A stretch of DNA of 64,000 bases, taken from an uncultured bacterium (lineage in GTDB: Bacteria; Planctomycetota; UBA8742; UBA2392). Every line of letters starts with the position of its first letter. Positions within the stretch are counted from its first letter, which is position 1. The notes beneath the pieces are model-generated. The model saw nothing but the letters and a program-made list of their open reading frames with translations. It had not been told where the DNA came from and made no database searches. Below are positions 17,583-26,183 of the stretch, one piece after another. The DNA lies in NCBI GenBank assembly GCA_938014885.1, contig CALLQI010000010.1, forward strand, positions 1-64,000. The letters run 5' to 3'. The position numbers and the translations under genes were made by a program.

Positions 17583-17979
17583 GGGTACTATGCGGAACCT
17601 GGCGGACATCTTCAAAGCTTTGGGCGACGAATCGCGGCTCAAGATCCTGGCGTTGCTGCTTCGCTACGGCGAGCTCTGCGTCTGCGACATTGAAAACGTC
17701 ATCGGCGCCACACAAAGCAAGACCAGCCGGCACTTGCGCTACCTTCTGCACGCAGGCCTCGTGCAGGATCGGCGTGAGGGCGTTTGGGTCCACTATCGCA
17801 TGGCGGGCAGTCCGGACGGGCCCATTCCCCACGTCCGCAAAATGCTGAAGAGCCTGCTTACCCCGGAACTCACCGCCGAACTTGAAAGCGGCTTCCAGAA
17901 GTGGTGCTGCGCGCCGGGCACCAGTTGCTCGCCGGCGGCACTAAAGGCCGGGCAAAAGGCCGCGGCCTCATGCGGGTAG
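17581..17979 (+). CDS. arsR: Arsenite-responsive ArsR repressor
   Basis: This 132-aa winged-helix SmtB/ArsR-family protein carries the metal-sensing motif ELCVCD (Cys 33 and Cys 35) in the alpha-3 helix, followed by the recognition helix (ATQSKTSRHLRYLLHAGLV). A further CC pair (KWCCAPGTSC) near the C-terminus could be the third thiol ligand. The ATG at 17581 lies in the operator and has no ribosome site; the in-frame ATG at 17590 (MRNLADIF) is an alternative, or the message is nearly leaderless. It is the first gene of a five-gene arsenic operon. Confidence 0.9.
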   Translation: MGTMRNLADIFKALGDESRLKILALLLRYGELCVCDIENVIGATQSKTSRHLRYLLHAGLVQDRREGVWVHYRMAGSPDGPIPHVRKMLKSLLTPELTAELESGFQKWCCAPGTSCSPAALKAGQKAAASCG

Positions 17980-18017
17980 CAGCTTCCAAGGCAAACCACC
18001 AAACCAAGGACAGTTGC

Positions 18018-18560
18018 ATGAAAACACGCATCCACGTCAGTCTTCCCGTCAGCAACCTGGAAACCAGCAAGGCCTTCTACGCCAAGCTGTTCGGCACGGC
18101 CCCGACCAAGGTCAAGGCCGACTACGCCAACTGGCGGCTCGATACCCCGGCGCTGCATCTGGCGCTGGTCCATGCCCCGGCCGCGGCCAAGGCCGCCAAC
18201 CCGGTGCGCCACTTCGGCGTTGAGCTGTTCGACGACGACGACCTGACCGACTGGCGCGAACGTGCCCAGGCCGCAGGGGTGGAACTTCGCATCGAAGAAG
18301 AAGTCACCTGCTGCTACGCCGTCGCCAACAAGTTCTGGGCCCACGACCCCGACGGCAACGAGTGGGAGTTCTGGGTCCGCAGCGAAGAGGCCGAGTCGAT
18401 GAAGGGCGAAGCCGGCACCGCCAAGGCAGGTGCGAAGGAAGGCGAATGCTGCGCGCCGGCAGCAAAGGCCGAACCCGCCATGGCAGGCGCGGCCAGCCCC
18501 TGCTGCACGCCGACGCAGAAGGCTGAGGCCATCGCCGCAAACAAAGGCTGCTGCAGCTAA
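18018..18560 (+). CDS. arsI: ArsI/CadI-family dioxygenase-fold protein with Cys-rich tail
   Basis: This 180-aa protein starts after AAGGA. Residues 1-120 form a vicinal-oxygen-chelate (glyoxalase-like) domain of the ArsI/CadI family: H6 (RIHVSL), H65 (VRHFGVEL), the signature Cys pair C98-C99 (EVTCCYA) and the metal-ligand Glu region (DGNEWEFWV). ArsI enzymes cleave the carbon-arsenic bond of trivalent organoarsenicals. Residues 130-180 are an unusual Ala/Lys-rich tail with three CC pairs (GECCAP, SPCCTP, KGCCS), which may bind As(III). CadI-type roles in cadmium response cannot be excluded. Confidence 0.85.
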   Translation: MKTRIHVSLPVSNLETSKAFYAKLFGTAPTKVKADYANWRLDTPALHLALVHAPAAAKAANPVRHFGVELFDDDDLTDWRERAQAAGVELRIEEEVTCCYAVANKFWAHDPDGNEWEFWVRSEEAESMKGEAGTAKAGAKEGECCAPAAKAEPAMAGAASPCCTPTQKAEAIAANKGCCS

Positions 18561-18578
18561 GTAAACGGAGGCGACACT

Positions 18579-19013
18579 GTGCCCATGCAATACAAAGCGG
18601 CGGCCCAGGTTGCCCCGGGCGGCGAAGGATTCATCGATGTGCTGAAGTCGCGCATCGAGTTCGACGGCTCTGCCGGGTCAGGCGACACGTTGCCTGGCCC
18701 GGCGCACTTGCTGGCGGCCTCGCTTTGCGCGTGCATGCTGAAGAATGTTGAGCGAATGTCCGGCATGCTCAAGTTCAGTTACCGCGGCGCCAGCATTGAG
18801 GTCGTGGCGACGCGTGAAGAGCCCCCGCCACGGATTGTGCGGCTGCAATACCTGCTGCGCGTGGAGACTGACGAAACCGAGCAACGGCTGGCATTGCTTC
18901 ATCACAACATCCTGAAGTTCGGCACGATCACAAACACGCTTGGCGCGGTGTGCAAGCTGGATGGAGAAGTGGAGGGCATTCGGTCGGATGGCAGCACCGT
19001 CACCAGCACCTGA
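18579..19013 (+). CDS. OsmC-family protein
   Basis: This 144-aa protein has the OsmC/Ohr fold pattern: [22 protein letters not shown] leading into the Cys-containing helix ([11 protein letters not shown]), and a late Cys ([10 protein letters not shown]). These cysteines are the candidate peroxidase pair. GGAGG lies 7 nt before a GTG at 18579, so GTG is preferred to the ATG at 18585. Its place inside the arsenic operon suggests it handles oxidants or thiol-bound products formed during arsenic stress; that is inference from position. Confidence 0.8.
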   Translation: MPMQYKAAAQVAPGGEGFIDVLKSRIEFDGSAGSGDTLPGPAHLLAASLCACMLKNVERMSGMLKFSYRGASIEVVATREEPPPRIVRLQYLLRVETDETEQRLALLHHNILKFGTITNTLGAVCKLDGEVEGIRSDGSTVTST

Positions 19014-19036
19014 AGCTTCGCACCGGGGAATCACGC

Positions 19037-20128
19037 ATGGGGCTGTTTGAACGCTACCTTTCACTCTGGGTTGCGCTGGCCATTGGCGCTGGCGTTGCAC
19101 TGGGCTCGATTGCGCCGGGTGCGATCGCGGAAGTTTCGCGCCTTGAGTACGCCAAAGTCAACCTGCCGGTGGCGGCGCTGATCTGGCTGATGATCTTCCC
19201 GATGATGCTGAAGATTGAACCGCGCAGCATCGCCAACGTCGGCCGCAAACCCAAGGGCCTGCTGCTGACGGTGGTGATCAACTGGCTGATCAAACCATTC
19301 ACGATGGCGGCGCTGGCGATTCTGTTCTTCCGCTTCGTGTTCGCCGGGCTGGTGCCGGCCGCCGACGCCGACCACTACATTGCGGGCATGATTCTGCTGG
19401 GCGTCGCGCCGTGCACCGCGATGGTGTTTGTCTGGAGCGACCTGACCAAGGGTGACCCGGCCTACACGCTGGTGCAGGTCACGGTCAACGACCTGATCCT
19501 GATCTTTGCGTTCGTTCCGATTGCGGGGTTGCTGCTCGGTATCACGGACCTGTTTGTGCCGTGGGATACGCTGGTGCTGTCGGTGGGCATATTCGTGGTG
19601 CTGCCGCTTGCGGCCGGCATGATTGCGCGTCGCTTCCTTGATGGCGGCATCGACGGCCCGGCGCGGATTGACCGGTTTGCGGCGCGGCTGAAGCCGTTTT
19701 CGATCATCGGGCTGCTATTGACAGTGGTGCTGCTGTTTGCCTTCCAGGCCGAAGTGCTGCTGGCGCAACCCGAGCGCGTGGCGCTGATCGCGGTGCCGCT
19801 GCTGATCCAGGGCTACGGCATTTTCGCGATTGCCTATCTGGCCGCGCGCTGGCTGAAGCTGGAGCACAAGGTGGCGGCCCCGGCGGCGATGATCGGGACT
19901 TCGAACTTCTTTGAGCTCGCGGTGGCGGTGGCGATCAGCTTGTTTGGCCTGACGTCGGGTGCCGCGCTGGCGACGGTGGTGGGGGTGCTGATTGAGGTGC
20001 CGGTGATGCTGTCGCTGGTGAAGTTCGCCAACCGCACGCGCCACTGGTTCCCGGCACCTGAGATCGGTGCCGCGTTGCCTGACGTGCAGCTGCAAGTGGC
20101 AGCCGCGCCGGAAACCCCCAAGGCCTGA
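19037..20128 (+). CDS. acr3: Arsenite efflux permease, ACR3 family
   Basis: This 363-aa protein has ten hydrophobic segments. The ACR3 hallmarks are present: [13 protein letters not shown] with the essential Cys of TM4, [13 protein letters not shown], and [14 protein letters not shown] with the essential Glu near the C-terminus. It exports As(III)OH3 or arsenite from the cytoplasm in exchange for protons. GGGGAA precedes the ATG at 19037, 23 nt after the osmC-like gene. ACR3 is the only pump in this operon; there is no arsA ATPase. Confidence 0.92.
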   Translation: MGLFERYLSLWVALAIGAGVALGSIAPGAIAEVSRLEYAKVNLPVAALIWLMIFPMMLKIEPRSIANVGRKPKGLLLTVVINWLIKPFTMAALAILFFRFVFAGLVPAADADHYIAGMILLGVAPCTAMVFVWSDLTKGDPAYTLVQVTVNDLILIFAFVPIAGLLLGITDLFVPWDTLVLSVGIFVVLPLAAGMIARRFLDGGIDGPARIDRFAARLKPFSIIGLLLTVVLLFAFQAEVLLAQPERVALIAVPLLIQGYGIFAIAYLAARWLKLEHKVAAPAAMIGTSNFFELAVAVAISLFGLTSGAALATVVGVLIEVPVMLSLVKFANRTRHWFPAPEIGAALPDVQLQVAAAPETPKA

Positions 20129-20141
20129 GCCGGAGAGTCGC

Positions 20142-20567
20142 ATGAGCTGGCAGGACGACGTGACCGCAATCCGCGCGCTGCAACCCAGGCACATCGTGTT
20201 CCTGTGCGTGCAGAACAGCGCGCGCAGCCAGCTTGCCGAAGGTGTCGCGCGCAAGTACGCGCCTGAAGGTGTGCGCATCAGCAGCGCGGGCTCTAAGCCA
20301 GCATTCGTGAGGCCGCAAGCGATCGAAGCACTGGCCGAAATCGGCGTGGACGCAACAAGCCACAGCAGCAAACTGGTCAGCGATATTGACGCGTCAAGTG
20401 TAGACGTGGTGATTACACTTTGCGCCGAAGAAGTGTGCCCGGTGTTCCCGCACAAAGTAGCCAAGTACCACTGGCCGCTGCCCGACCCAGCAGGCCAAGG
20501 CCAAAAGGCCTTCCGCGACACCCGAGACGAGCTGGTGCGCCGCATGCAGGCCCTGTTCGCGAAGTAG
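20142..20567 (+). CDS. arsC: Arsenate reductase, LMW-phosphatase type
   Basis: This 141-aa protein has the low-molecular-weight protein tyrosine phosphatase fold. The P-loop is FLCVQNSARS (C22, R28), and the C-terminal redox pair lies in TLCAEEVCPVFP (C94, C99), as in thioredoxin-coupled ArsC. The spacing between the redox cysteines is shorter than in the Staphylococcus type. The catalytic Asp is in WPLPDPAG. It reduces arsenate to arsenite for export by the upstream acr3. It is the last gene of the operon. Confidence 0.9.
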   Translation: MSWQDDVTAIRALQPRHIVFLCVQNSARSQLAEGVARKYAPEGVRISSAGSKPAFVRPQAIEALAEIGVDATSHSSKLVSDIDASSVDVVITLCAEEVCPVFPHKVAKYHWPLPDPAGQGQKAFRDTRDELVRRMQALFAK

Positions 20568-20570
20568 CCA

Positions 20571-20669
20571 GTGCTCGGTGCTTGGTGTTCAGTGCTCAGG
20601 CCCGCGCATCGCCAGCTTTTCCCCAACCCCGCACCCCGCACCCCGGACCCCGAACCCCGAACACCCAAA
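20571..20669. repeat. Heptad repeat array 2
   Basis: The G/T-rich arm GTGCTCG, GTGCTTG, GTGTTCA, GTGCTCA (20571-20598) starts 3 nt past the arsC stop. A spacer follows, then the C/A-rich arm CCCCAAC, CCCGCAC twice, CCCGGAC, CCCGAAC twice (20621-20662). The arms are roughly complementary. Confidence 0.85.
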
Positions 20670-20731
20670 ATTGTTGTGCATACACCAACCCGAATTGGCA
20701 CACTCGCGGCCTCACTTTCCGGGAGACTGAC

Positions 20732-21379
20732 ATGAAACGATTGATTCTGACGATGACGGCCGCCGCGGCGCTTGCGCTTTGCACGCTGCCGGTGCTTTCC
20801 CTGGCTGATGCGCACGGTGGCCTGTTCACACCGCGCCACGGGCTGCTGCAAGAAGACGACGGTGCCGCGGAGTGGCTCAAGGCCCACGCGCCCGGCGAAC
20901 CGCACAAGATGCTGACCGGTTACGCAGGCAAGTGGGACACCGTGATCACGCTTATTTTCCAGCCCGGCGCGGAACCTGTGATCGTGAAGAGTGAGGCCGA
21001 GATCAAATCCGGCTTCGGCGGCCGCTTCTGGAACGAGTCGTACAACATGAAGGAAGGCCCGATCCCGCACGAAGGCTCGATCTACATCGGCTACGACAAC
21101 ATGAAGAAGAAGTACCAGTTTGTGCAGATCACCAGCATGGACACCGGCCTGAAGCTGTTCGAAGGCGACTTCGACGCCAAGGAGAAGAAGTTGACCCTCG
21201 AGTGCAAGTACGCGATGGAATACGGCGGCATGAAGATCAACACCCGCCAGCGCAACATCTACCACTTTGAAAGCGCCGACAAGTTCACGATGACCGTGAT
21301 GTCGCACTACGAAGGCTTCCCCGACATGCCTGAGGAAGGCGTGAAGGAAGTCGAAATCGTGTACACCCGCAAGAAGTAG
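20732..21379 (+). CDS. Secreted DUF1579-like protein
   Basis: This 215-aa protein has a signal peptide (MKRLILTMTAAAALALC..., cleavage near LADA). The mature domain resembles DUF1579 exported proteins (HKMLTGYAGKWDTVITL, KSGFGGRFWNESYNM, EGSIYIGYDNMKKKYQF), a lipocalin-like beta barrel of unknown function. GGGAG is 7 nt upstream of the ATG. It is flanked on both sides by heptad arrays. Confidence 0.75.
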   Translation: MKRLILTMTAAAALALCTLPVLSLADAHGGLFTPRHGLLQEDDGAAEWLKAHAPGEPHKMLTGYAGKWDTVITLIFQPGAEPVIVKSEAEIKSGFGGRFWNESYNMKEGPIPHEGSIYIGYDNMKKKYQFVQITSMDTGLKLFEGDFDAKEKKLTLECKYAMEYGGMKINTRQRNIYHFESADKFTMTVMSHYEGFPDMPEEGVKEVEIVYTRKK

Positions 21380-21450
21380 TGCGGAGCCCGGTGCTCTGAA
21401 CATCTGGGGGTGGTGTCCGACTTCGGGCACCGCCCCTGCTCACTTACAGA

Positions 21451-21485
21451 CACCAAACCCGAAGCACGAGACCCGATTCCCGATC
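21451..21485. repeat. Heptad repeat array 3
   Basis: Five units in phase: CACCAAA, CCCGAAG, CACGAGA, CCCGATT, CCCGATC. Only the C/A-rich arm is clear; the G/T-rich side (about 21383-21430) is degraded. Confidence 0.65.
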
Positions 21486-21523
21486 CTCTGGCCAACCACA
21501 TCCCCGCGCGGCAAACTCGCGGC

Positions 21524-22873
21524 ATGGGCATCGTGATCGTGGGGGGCGGGTTCAGTGGCACCATGACGGCCGTGCATCTTGCGCGGCTGGGTGTGGCCGG
21601 CATCACGCTGCTGGAGCGGCGCGAGCAGCCGGGCCAGGGTGTCGCCTACGGCACCACGCTGCCGTGCCACCTGCTGAACGTGCCCGCCGGCAAGATGAGC
21701 GCCCTGGCATCCGAGCCCGGGCAATTCGTCGCGTGGCTGCAAAGCAACTCACCCGAGCATGCGAACGAGACAGCCTTCGTGCCCCGTCCGGTCTACGCCC
21801 GCTATCTGCAATCCATGCTGCAACAGCATGCGGCCGCCATCGGCGTGGTGCGCGATGAGGCCATCGCGATCCAGCGCACCGACAGCGGCCTGCTGGTCGA
21901 GACCCGTGGCGGTGACGCGCTGCCAGCCGCTCGCGTGGTTCTGGCGCTGGGCAACTTTCCTCCCGCCAACCCGCGCATCAGCACGCCGGGCTTCTACAGC
22001 TCGCGACGCTACGTGGCCTGGGCCTGGGCACCGCACACCTACGAAGGGCTCGAACCGGCCGATGCCGTGCTGCTGATAGGCAGCGGACTGACCATGATCG
22101 ACAAGGCGCTCGCGCTGCTGCATCGCGGGCACAGAGGCTCGATTCACGTGATCTCACGGCGCGGCATGAAGCCGATCCGGCACGCCAGTGCTGCATCATG
22201 GGAAACATTGCGCGGCCCTGCCCCGCGCGAAGCCAAGGCCCTGCTGAAACTGGTGCGGGCTGAAGTGCGCGCCGCGCGCGCCAACGGCGTGGACTGGCGC
22301 GGGGTGATAGACGGGCTGCGGCCTCACACACAGGCGATCTGGCGCGCGATGCCGCTGGACGAACAGCGGCGCTTCCTGCGGCATCTGCGGCACTTCTGGG
22401 ATGTGCACCGTCACCGCGTCGCGCCCGAGGTCGCCGACCAGCTTGAGGCCGCCATCGAAGGCGGCGCGATCCACGTGCACATCGGCAAGCTGGAAGGCTT
22501 TCACGAAGATGACAGCGGAGTGGACGCGCTGCTTAAGACGGCCGGCGGGCGCGAGCGGATTCGAGTGCAGCGCGTGGTGAACTGTACTGGGCCCGAAAGC
22601 AACTACCGCAATCTGCACCACCCGCTGGTTGCGAACCTGCTTGAGCAAGGGCTGATCCGCACCGACGCGCTGGCGCTGGGATTGGATGCCGACGACGATG
22701 GCGCGCTGATTGGAAGCGACGGCAAGGCCGAGGGCCGTCTGTTCACGCTGGGTCCGCCGCTGAAAGGCAAGCTGTGGGAGACTACAGCGGTGCCCGAGTT
22801 ACGCGTGCAGGCGGAAGCGCTTGCCCGCCGCATCGCGAGCTTCGATCATCAGGGAGGCGGGAGGCGGGAGTAG
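21524..22873 (+). CDS. FAD/NAD(P)-binding flavoprotein (YdhS-like)
   Basis: This 449-aa protein starts directly with the dinucleotide-binding strand (MGIVIVGGGFSGTMTAVHLA); the ATG at 21524 is chosen for this. A second Rossmann motif (AVLLIGSGLTMIDKALAL) lies near residue 185, and a late GPESNYRN motif belongs to the same FAD/NAD(P)-binding (YdhS/HydN-type) group. Substrate unknown. The ribosome site is weak. The last residues (HQGGGRRE) are encoded by the start of heptad array 4, so the C-terminus has been extended or altered by the repeat. Confidence 0.8.
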   Translation: MGIVIVGGGFSGTMTAVHLARLGVAGITLLERREQPGQGVAYGTTLPCHLLNVPAGKMSALASEPGQFVAWLQSNSPEHANETAFVPRPVYARYLQSMLQQHAAAIGVVRDEAIAIQRTDSGLLVETRGGDALPAARVVLALGNFPPANPRISTPGFYSSRRYVAWAWAPHTYEGLEPADAVLLIGSGLTMIDKALALLHRGHRGSIHVISRRGMKPIRHASAASWETLRGPAPREAKALLKLVRAEVRAARANGVDWRGVIDGLRPHTQAIWRAMPLDEQRRFLRHLRHFWDVHRHRVAPEVADQLEAAIEGGAIHVHIGKLEGFHEDDSGVDALLKTAGGRERIRVQRVVNCTGPESNYRNLHHPLVANLLEQGLIRTDALALGLDADDDGALIGSDGKAEGRLFTLGPPLKGKLWETTAVPELRVQAEALARRIASFDHQGGGRRE

Positions 22874-22935
22874 GGAGGCGGGAGGTTACTGCCAATTAAC
22901 ACCAAGCAATCCCCCAAGCCCCAAGCCCCACTACC
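22852..22935. repeat. Heptad repeat array 4, spanning two convergent stop codons
   Basis: The arm GGGAGGC, GGGAGGC, GGGAGTA, GGGAGGC, GGGAGGT (22852-22886) contains the TAG stop of the flavoprotein. The opposite arm AATCCCC, CAAGCCC, CAAGCCC, CACTACC (22908-22935) contains the transaldolase stop. It fills the whole spacer between the convergent genes. Confidence 0.85.
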
Positions 22936-23575
22936 CCTTCACTTCCTTCCAGTCCTCGAGGAACTTTGCCAAGCCCTTGTCGGTCAGCGGGTGGTGCACG
23001 AGCTGCTTGAACACGCTGAACGGAATGGTGCTGACGTCGGCGCCGGCCAGCGCCGCATCCAGCACGTGGATCGGGTTGCGGATGCTGGCCACGAGAATCT
23101 CGGTCTCGAAGCCGTAGTTGTCGTAGATCTGGCGGATCTGCGGGATGATCTCCATCCCGTTCTGGCCGATGTCATCGAGCCGCCCGACAAACGGGCTGAT
23201 GTACGTTGCGCCGGCCTTAGCCGCCAGCAGCGCCTGCACCGGGCTGAAGCACAGCGTCACGTTGGTCTTGATGCCTTGCTCGGTCAACACTTTGCAGGCC
23301 TTCAGCCCTTCCGGAATCAGCGGCAGCTTGATCACCACGTTATCGCCGAACTTGGCCAGTACTTCGGCCTCTTTCAGCATGCCGGGCGCGTCCACGGCCG
23401 TGACTTCCAGGCTGACGGGGCCGGGGACGAGCTTGCAGATTTCGGCGGCGACATCCTTGAACGGGCGTCCGCTTTTGCGGATCAGGCTGGGGTTGGTGGT
23501 CACGCCGTCAAGGATTCCCAGCGCGTGGGCTTCCTTGATTTCGGCAACGTCGGCAGTGTCGATGAAGAACTTCAT
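22931..23575 (-). CDS. Transaldolase, short TalC/fructose-6-phosphate aldolase type
   Basis: This 214-aa TIM-barrel protein has [22 protein letters not shown] and the Schiff-base lysine K83 in [23 protein letters not shown] and ILVASIRN complete the active site. The length matches the short subfamily. It links pentose phosphate and glycolytic intermediates; whether it acts as transaldolase or as F6P aldolase cannot be decided here. AGGAG precedes the ATG. It appears to be a single gene. Confidence 0.9.
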   Translation of the reverse strand: MKFFIDTADVAEIKEAHALGILDGVTTNPSLIRKSGRPFKDVAAEICKLVPGPVSLEVTAVDAPGMLKEAEVLAKFGDNVVIKLPLIPEGLKACKVLTEQGIKTNVTLCFSPVQALLAAKAGATYISPFVGRLDDIGQNGMEIIPQIRQIYDNYGFETEILVASIRNPIHVLDAALAGADVSTIPFSVFKQLVHHPLTDKGLAKFLEDWKEVKG

Positions 23576-23653
23576 GGCTCGTCTCCTGTTTCGGGCGTGA
23601 CGCTAGCGCGCGGGCCGCGGCCCGACAACGCTGTCAGCGAATTGTTCATCGCA

Positions 23654-24559
23654 TTACAGGCCGCGCCGGGTGCGAACGCGAACGTCGATCTTGGCGACCA
23701 GTGCCACGTTGACGCCCATGTTGACCGCGAGCTTGCCGATGCGCTCGCGCTCGGCCGCATCAAGCCGGCCGTCGGCGTAGCATCCGCGCAGGATCAGCTC
23801 GATCATTTTCTCGGCGGCCCACAGGTGCAGCTCGGCGTCGCGCTCTTGTTTGACGCCCAGCAGCGCCGCCAGCTCGATCAGCCGCTGGCGCTCGTGGTCG
23901 CTGACTTTGTCGTCGCAGAGTGCGATCGCGTGGGCGAGCATAAGGATCGTTTCACGCGCGGCCGGTGAAGTTTCGTCGATCTCCAGCGGCGAGGTGCGGC
24001 GCTGCATTGCGGCCGGGTCAATCCGCATCGTGTTTTCGCTGAACAGGCTGCGCAGCAGACGGCGTTCGGGTTCTTCGATCTTGCCGTCGCTGCCCGCGAC
24101 CTCCATCAGCAGCTTGGCGGCGATGCGGCGGTCGGTGGGGCGTGTCAGCGGGCTGCGGCGCAACTGGCGGTCGAACTCGCAGACCGACGACTCCAGCGCT
24201 TCGATGTCCACAAAGGCACCGCGCGCGACATCCCACGCGAACTGGTCGGCCACGGCCTCAAAAGCCTCGACCACGGCGCTTTCGAGGGCGCCGCGGTCGG
24301 CGACTGCACTGTGTCCGGAAACCGGTCGAGGCGGCGGGCTGCCGAGCGCGCTTTGCAGCGAGTGCCCAAGTCCCTGCCGCGCCACGGAGATCAGCGCGCG
24401 GGTGCCTTGCGGAGTCTCATCGGCACGCGGCTTGATCTCGGTTAGGGCATGGTGCACGCGGCCGGTGGCCGGGCAGCGAAAGCTGACATAGACCATGCCG
24501 TCTTCAACAGACTCGTCGGCAATGTTGTTCTTCAAGCGCTCATAGGTCAGGTCAGGCAT
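23654..24559 (-). CDS. TerB-like (tellurite-resistance-type) domain protein
   Basis: This 301-aa protein starts 7 nt after GGAGG. The N-terminal 100 residues are a small beta domain with a Cys (VSFRCPATGRVHHAL). Residues 140-290 contain two TerB-type helical units, each with an acidic Asp-Gly-Lys/Arg metal-like motif (LMEVAGSDGKIEEPERRLL; AIALCDDKVSDHERQRL; CYADGRLDAAERERI). TerB domains are found in stress-linked membrane complexes. No other ter genes are present, so tellurite resistance is not implied. Confidence 0.75.
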   Translation of the reverse strand: MPDLTYERLKNNIADESVEDGMVYVSFRCPATGRVHHALTEIKPRADETPQGTRALISVARQGLGHSLQSALGSPPPRPVSGHSAVADRGALESAVVEAFEAVADQFAWDVARGAFVDIEALESSVCEFDRQLRRSPLTRPTDRRIAAKLLMEVAGSDGKIEEPERRLLRSLFSENTMRIDPAAMQRRTSPLEIDETSPAARETILMLAHAIALCDDKVSDHERQRLIELAALLGVKQERDAELHLWAAEKMIELILRGCYADGRLDAAERERIGKLAVNMGVNVALVAKIDVRVRTRRGL

Positions 24560-24632
24560 GGTGCCTCCGCTGCAATGGCACTATCTGACCGGGCGATTGC
24601 GCCGGTATCAAGGGGCCTTCGCGGGGCGTGGC

Positions 24633-26180
24633 TTAGCTCGGGCGGTGGATGAATTCCACGTGGTCGAGTTCGAGCTCGATGGGGGGGTGGTCTTCCGGGT
24701 GCAACTGGAAGCGGCGGATCAGCATGCCCGGCTGCAGTAGCTGGCCCGGGTCGGCGGTCTTGAAGAATTCACTTACCGGGATTTCAACCGTCAGCCACTC
24801 GCCGGCCTTTACCTTGGCCAGCTTGTGGCGGTAATTGCCGTCGACCTCTGAGTTGATCTGCACTACCACATCGCAGGCGCTGGCGAACTTGACGCGGAAG
24901 CGCAGCACGTCGCCTTTGCGCACCGAGTAATTCTCGCGGAAGTAGAACGCCGTGCCGCGTTCGGGCTGGTCGGCGGGTCCCAGCTTGCCGCGCAGCAAGC
25001 CGCCATCCACTTCGCCACCCCAGACTTCGCCGGGGTTATCGTTGAAGTCTTCGCGCCACATGACGCGCGTTGGCGGCGTCTTCAGGAAGCGCATCTCGCG
25101 CTGCACCAGCGACCAGCTGGTCGCGGACTCACGCCCGAATTCTTCTTCGTACAGGCGGGCCGAGAAACCGGCCTTGAGCTCGCGGTCCGGGCCGCGAACC
25201 GTGCCCTCAAGGCAGAACACGCGCATGCGGCCGCCGCTTTCTTTCAGGCAGGCTACGCCGTCAATGGTGCAGGCCAGCAGGCCGAACTGCACGGGCAGTG
25301 CGGCAACGCCCGTTGTGTCGGCGTAGACCGCCCCGCTGTGCATGCTGAGGGTGGGCGCTTCGTTTGCGTGGCCGAGCGTAAACTCGCCCTCGAGCGTCAG
25401 CAACGCGCCGGTGCTGAGTGTCAGCGGCGCGGCTTCCAGCACGCGCAGTGTGTCGCCGGCGTGCAGCTCAAAGCCGGTCACAGAGGCGTCTGCGGGCAGG
25501 CGCTCAAACTGGCGGCCGTCGCGGGTCAGCCTCACGTCGCGCGGGTTGGCCACAATGCGGCCGACCACGGCGCTGGTGCCAGCGGCGGTGGGCTCACGTT
25601 GCGGGTCAGGGAATGCGCCCGGCGGGTCGGTCTTGTCATCGGGGATCGGGCGCTTGATTTCGGGGTACGGGGCCTCGGGCTCGGGTTCCGGCTCAGGGCT
25701 TGGGTTCGTGCCCGGCTCGGTAGTGATGCCGGGCAGGGCATCCGGTGCGGGTTCGGGCGTTTCAGGCAGCGGGGCATCGGGCAGCGGCGCTTCCGGCAGC
25801 GGTGCCTCAGGCTGGTCGTCGCGCACGGGTGCCGGCAGCTTACGCTCAGGCGCGCGCGGCGTTTCCGGCGCGGGCGAAGTCTTGGGTGATTCGGCGGTGC
25901 CGCGCAGGGCGGGTTTGGGCTCAAGCAGCCCGCTGCTAACCAGCGAATACACCGCAAGGCCGCACGAAAGCATGATAGCGGCCGCGGCGGCCACGGGCTT
26001 CCAGCGCGGGGTGCGGCGCGGCATGGGCAACAGGCGCGAGCGCGGCCGTGGTGCGGCGTTGGCGGGGTCGCTGTACCAGGCCTGCAGCACGCGTTGCGAA
26101 AGGTCCACGGGCGGGCCCAGCTCTTCGCGCAGTTGCGCGTTGAGGTAGTTGTCCTGCGGGTTTTCGCGTTCGTCGGTCAT
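24633..26180 (-). CDS. Anti-sigma-factor-like membrane protein with FecR-like domain
   Basis: This 515-aa protein has a short cytoplasmic N-terminus (NAQLREELGPPVDLSQRVLQ) and a membrane helix near residues 65-85. A long Pro/Glu linker with PEAPLP-type repeats follows (about 100-195). Next is a FecR-like beta domain (about 200-350: VNG-type ALLTLEGEFTLGHA, SGAVYADT, VFCLEGTVRG). The C-terminal beta-sandwich of about 140 residues is typical of carbohydrate-binding modules. The start lies 3 nt after the ECF sigma factor stop, so it is the likely membrane regulator of that sigma factor. Confidence 0.75.
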   Translation of the reverse strand: MTDERENPQDNYLNAQLREELGPPVDLSQRVLQAWYSDPANAAPRPRSRLLPMPRRTPRWKPVAAAAAIMLSCGLAVYSLVSSGLLEPKPALRGTAESPKTSPAPETPRAPERKLPAPVRDDQPEAPLPEAPLPDAPLPETPEPAPDALPGITTEPGTNPSPEPEPEPEAPYPEIKRPIPDDKTDPPGAFPDPQREPTAAGTSAVVGRIVANPRDVRLTRDGRQFERLPADASVTGFELHAGDTLRVLEAAPLTLSTGALLTLEGEFTLGHANEAPTLSMHSGAVYADTTGVAALPVQFGLLACTIDGVACLKESGGRMRVFCLEGTVRGPDRELKAGFSARLYEEEFGRESATSWSLVQREMRFLKTPPTRVMWREDFNDNPGEVWGGEVDGGLLRGKLGPADQPERGTAFYFRENYSVRKGDVLRFRVKFASACDVVVQINSEVDGNYRHKLAKVKAGEWLTVEIPVSEFFKTADPGQLLQPGMLIRRFQLHPEDHPPIELELDHVEFIHRPS

Positions 26181-26183
26181 GTT

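Noticed and set aside
19715..21430. 571-codon minus-strand frame across acr3, arsC and DUF1579 gene
   Set aside because: Runs opposite to three recognised genes, crosses a heptad array and has no domain pattern.
23654..24559. Tellurite resistance operon
   Set aside because: Only a TerB-type domain; no terA, terC, terD.
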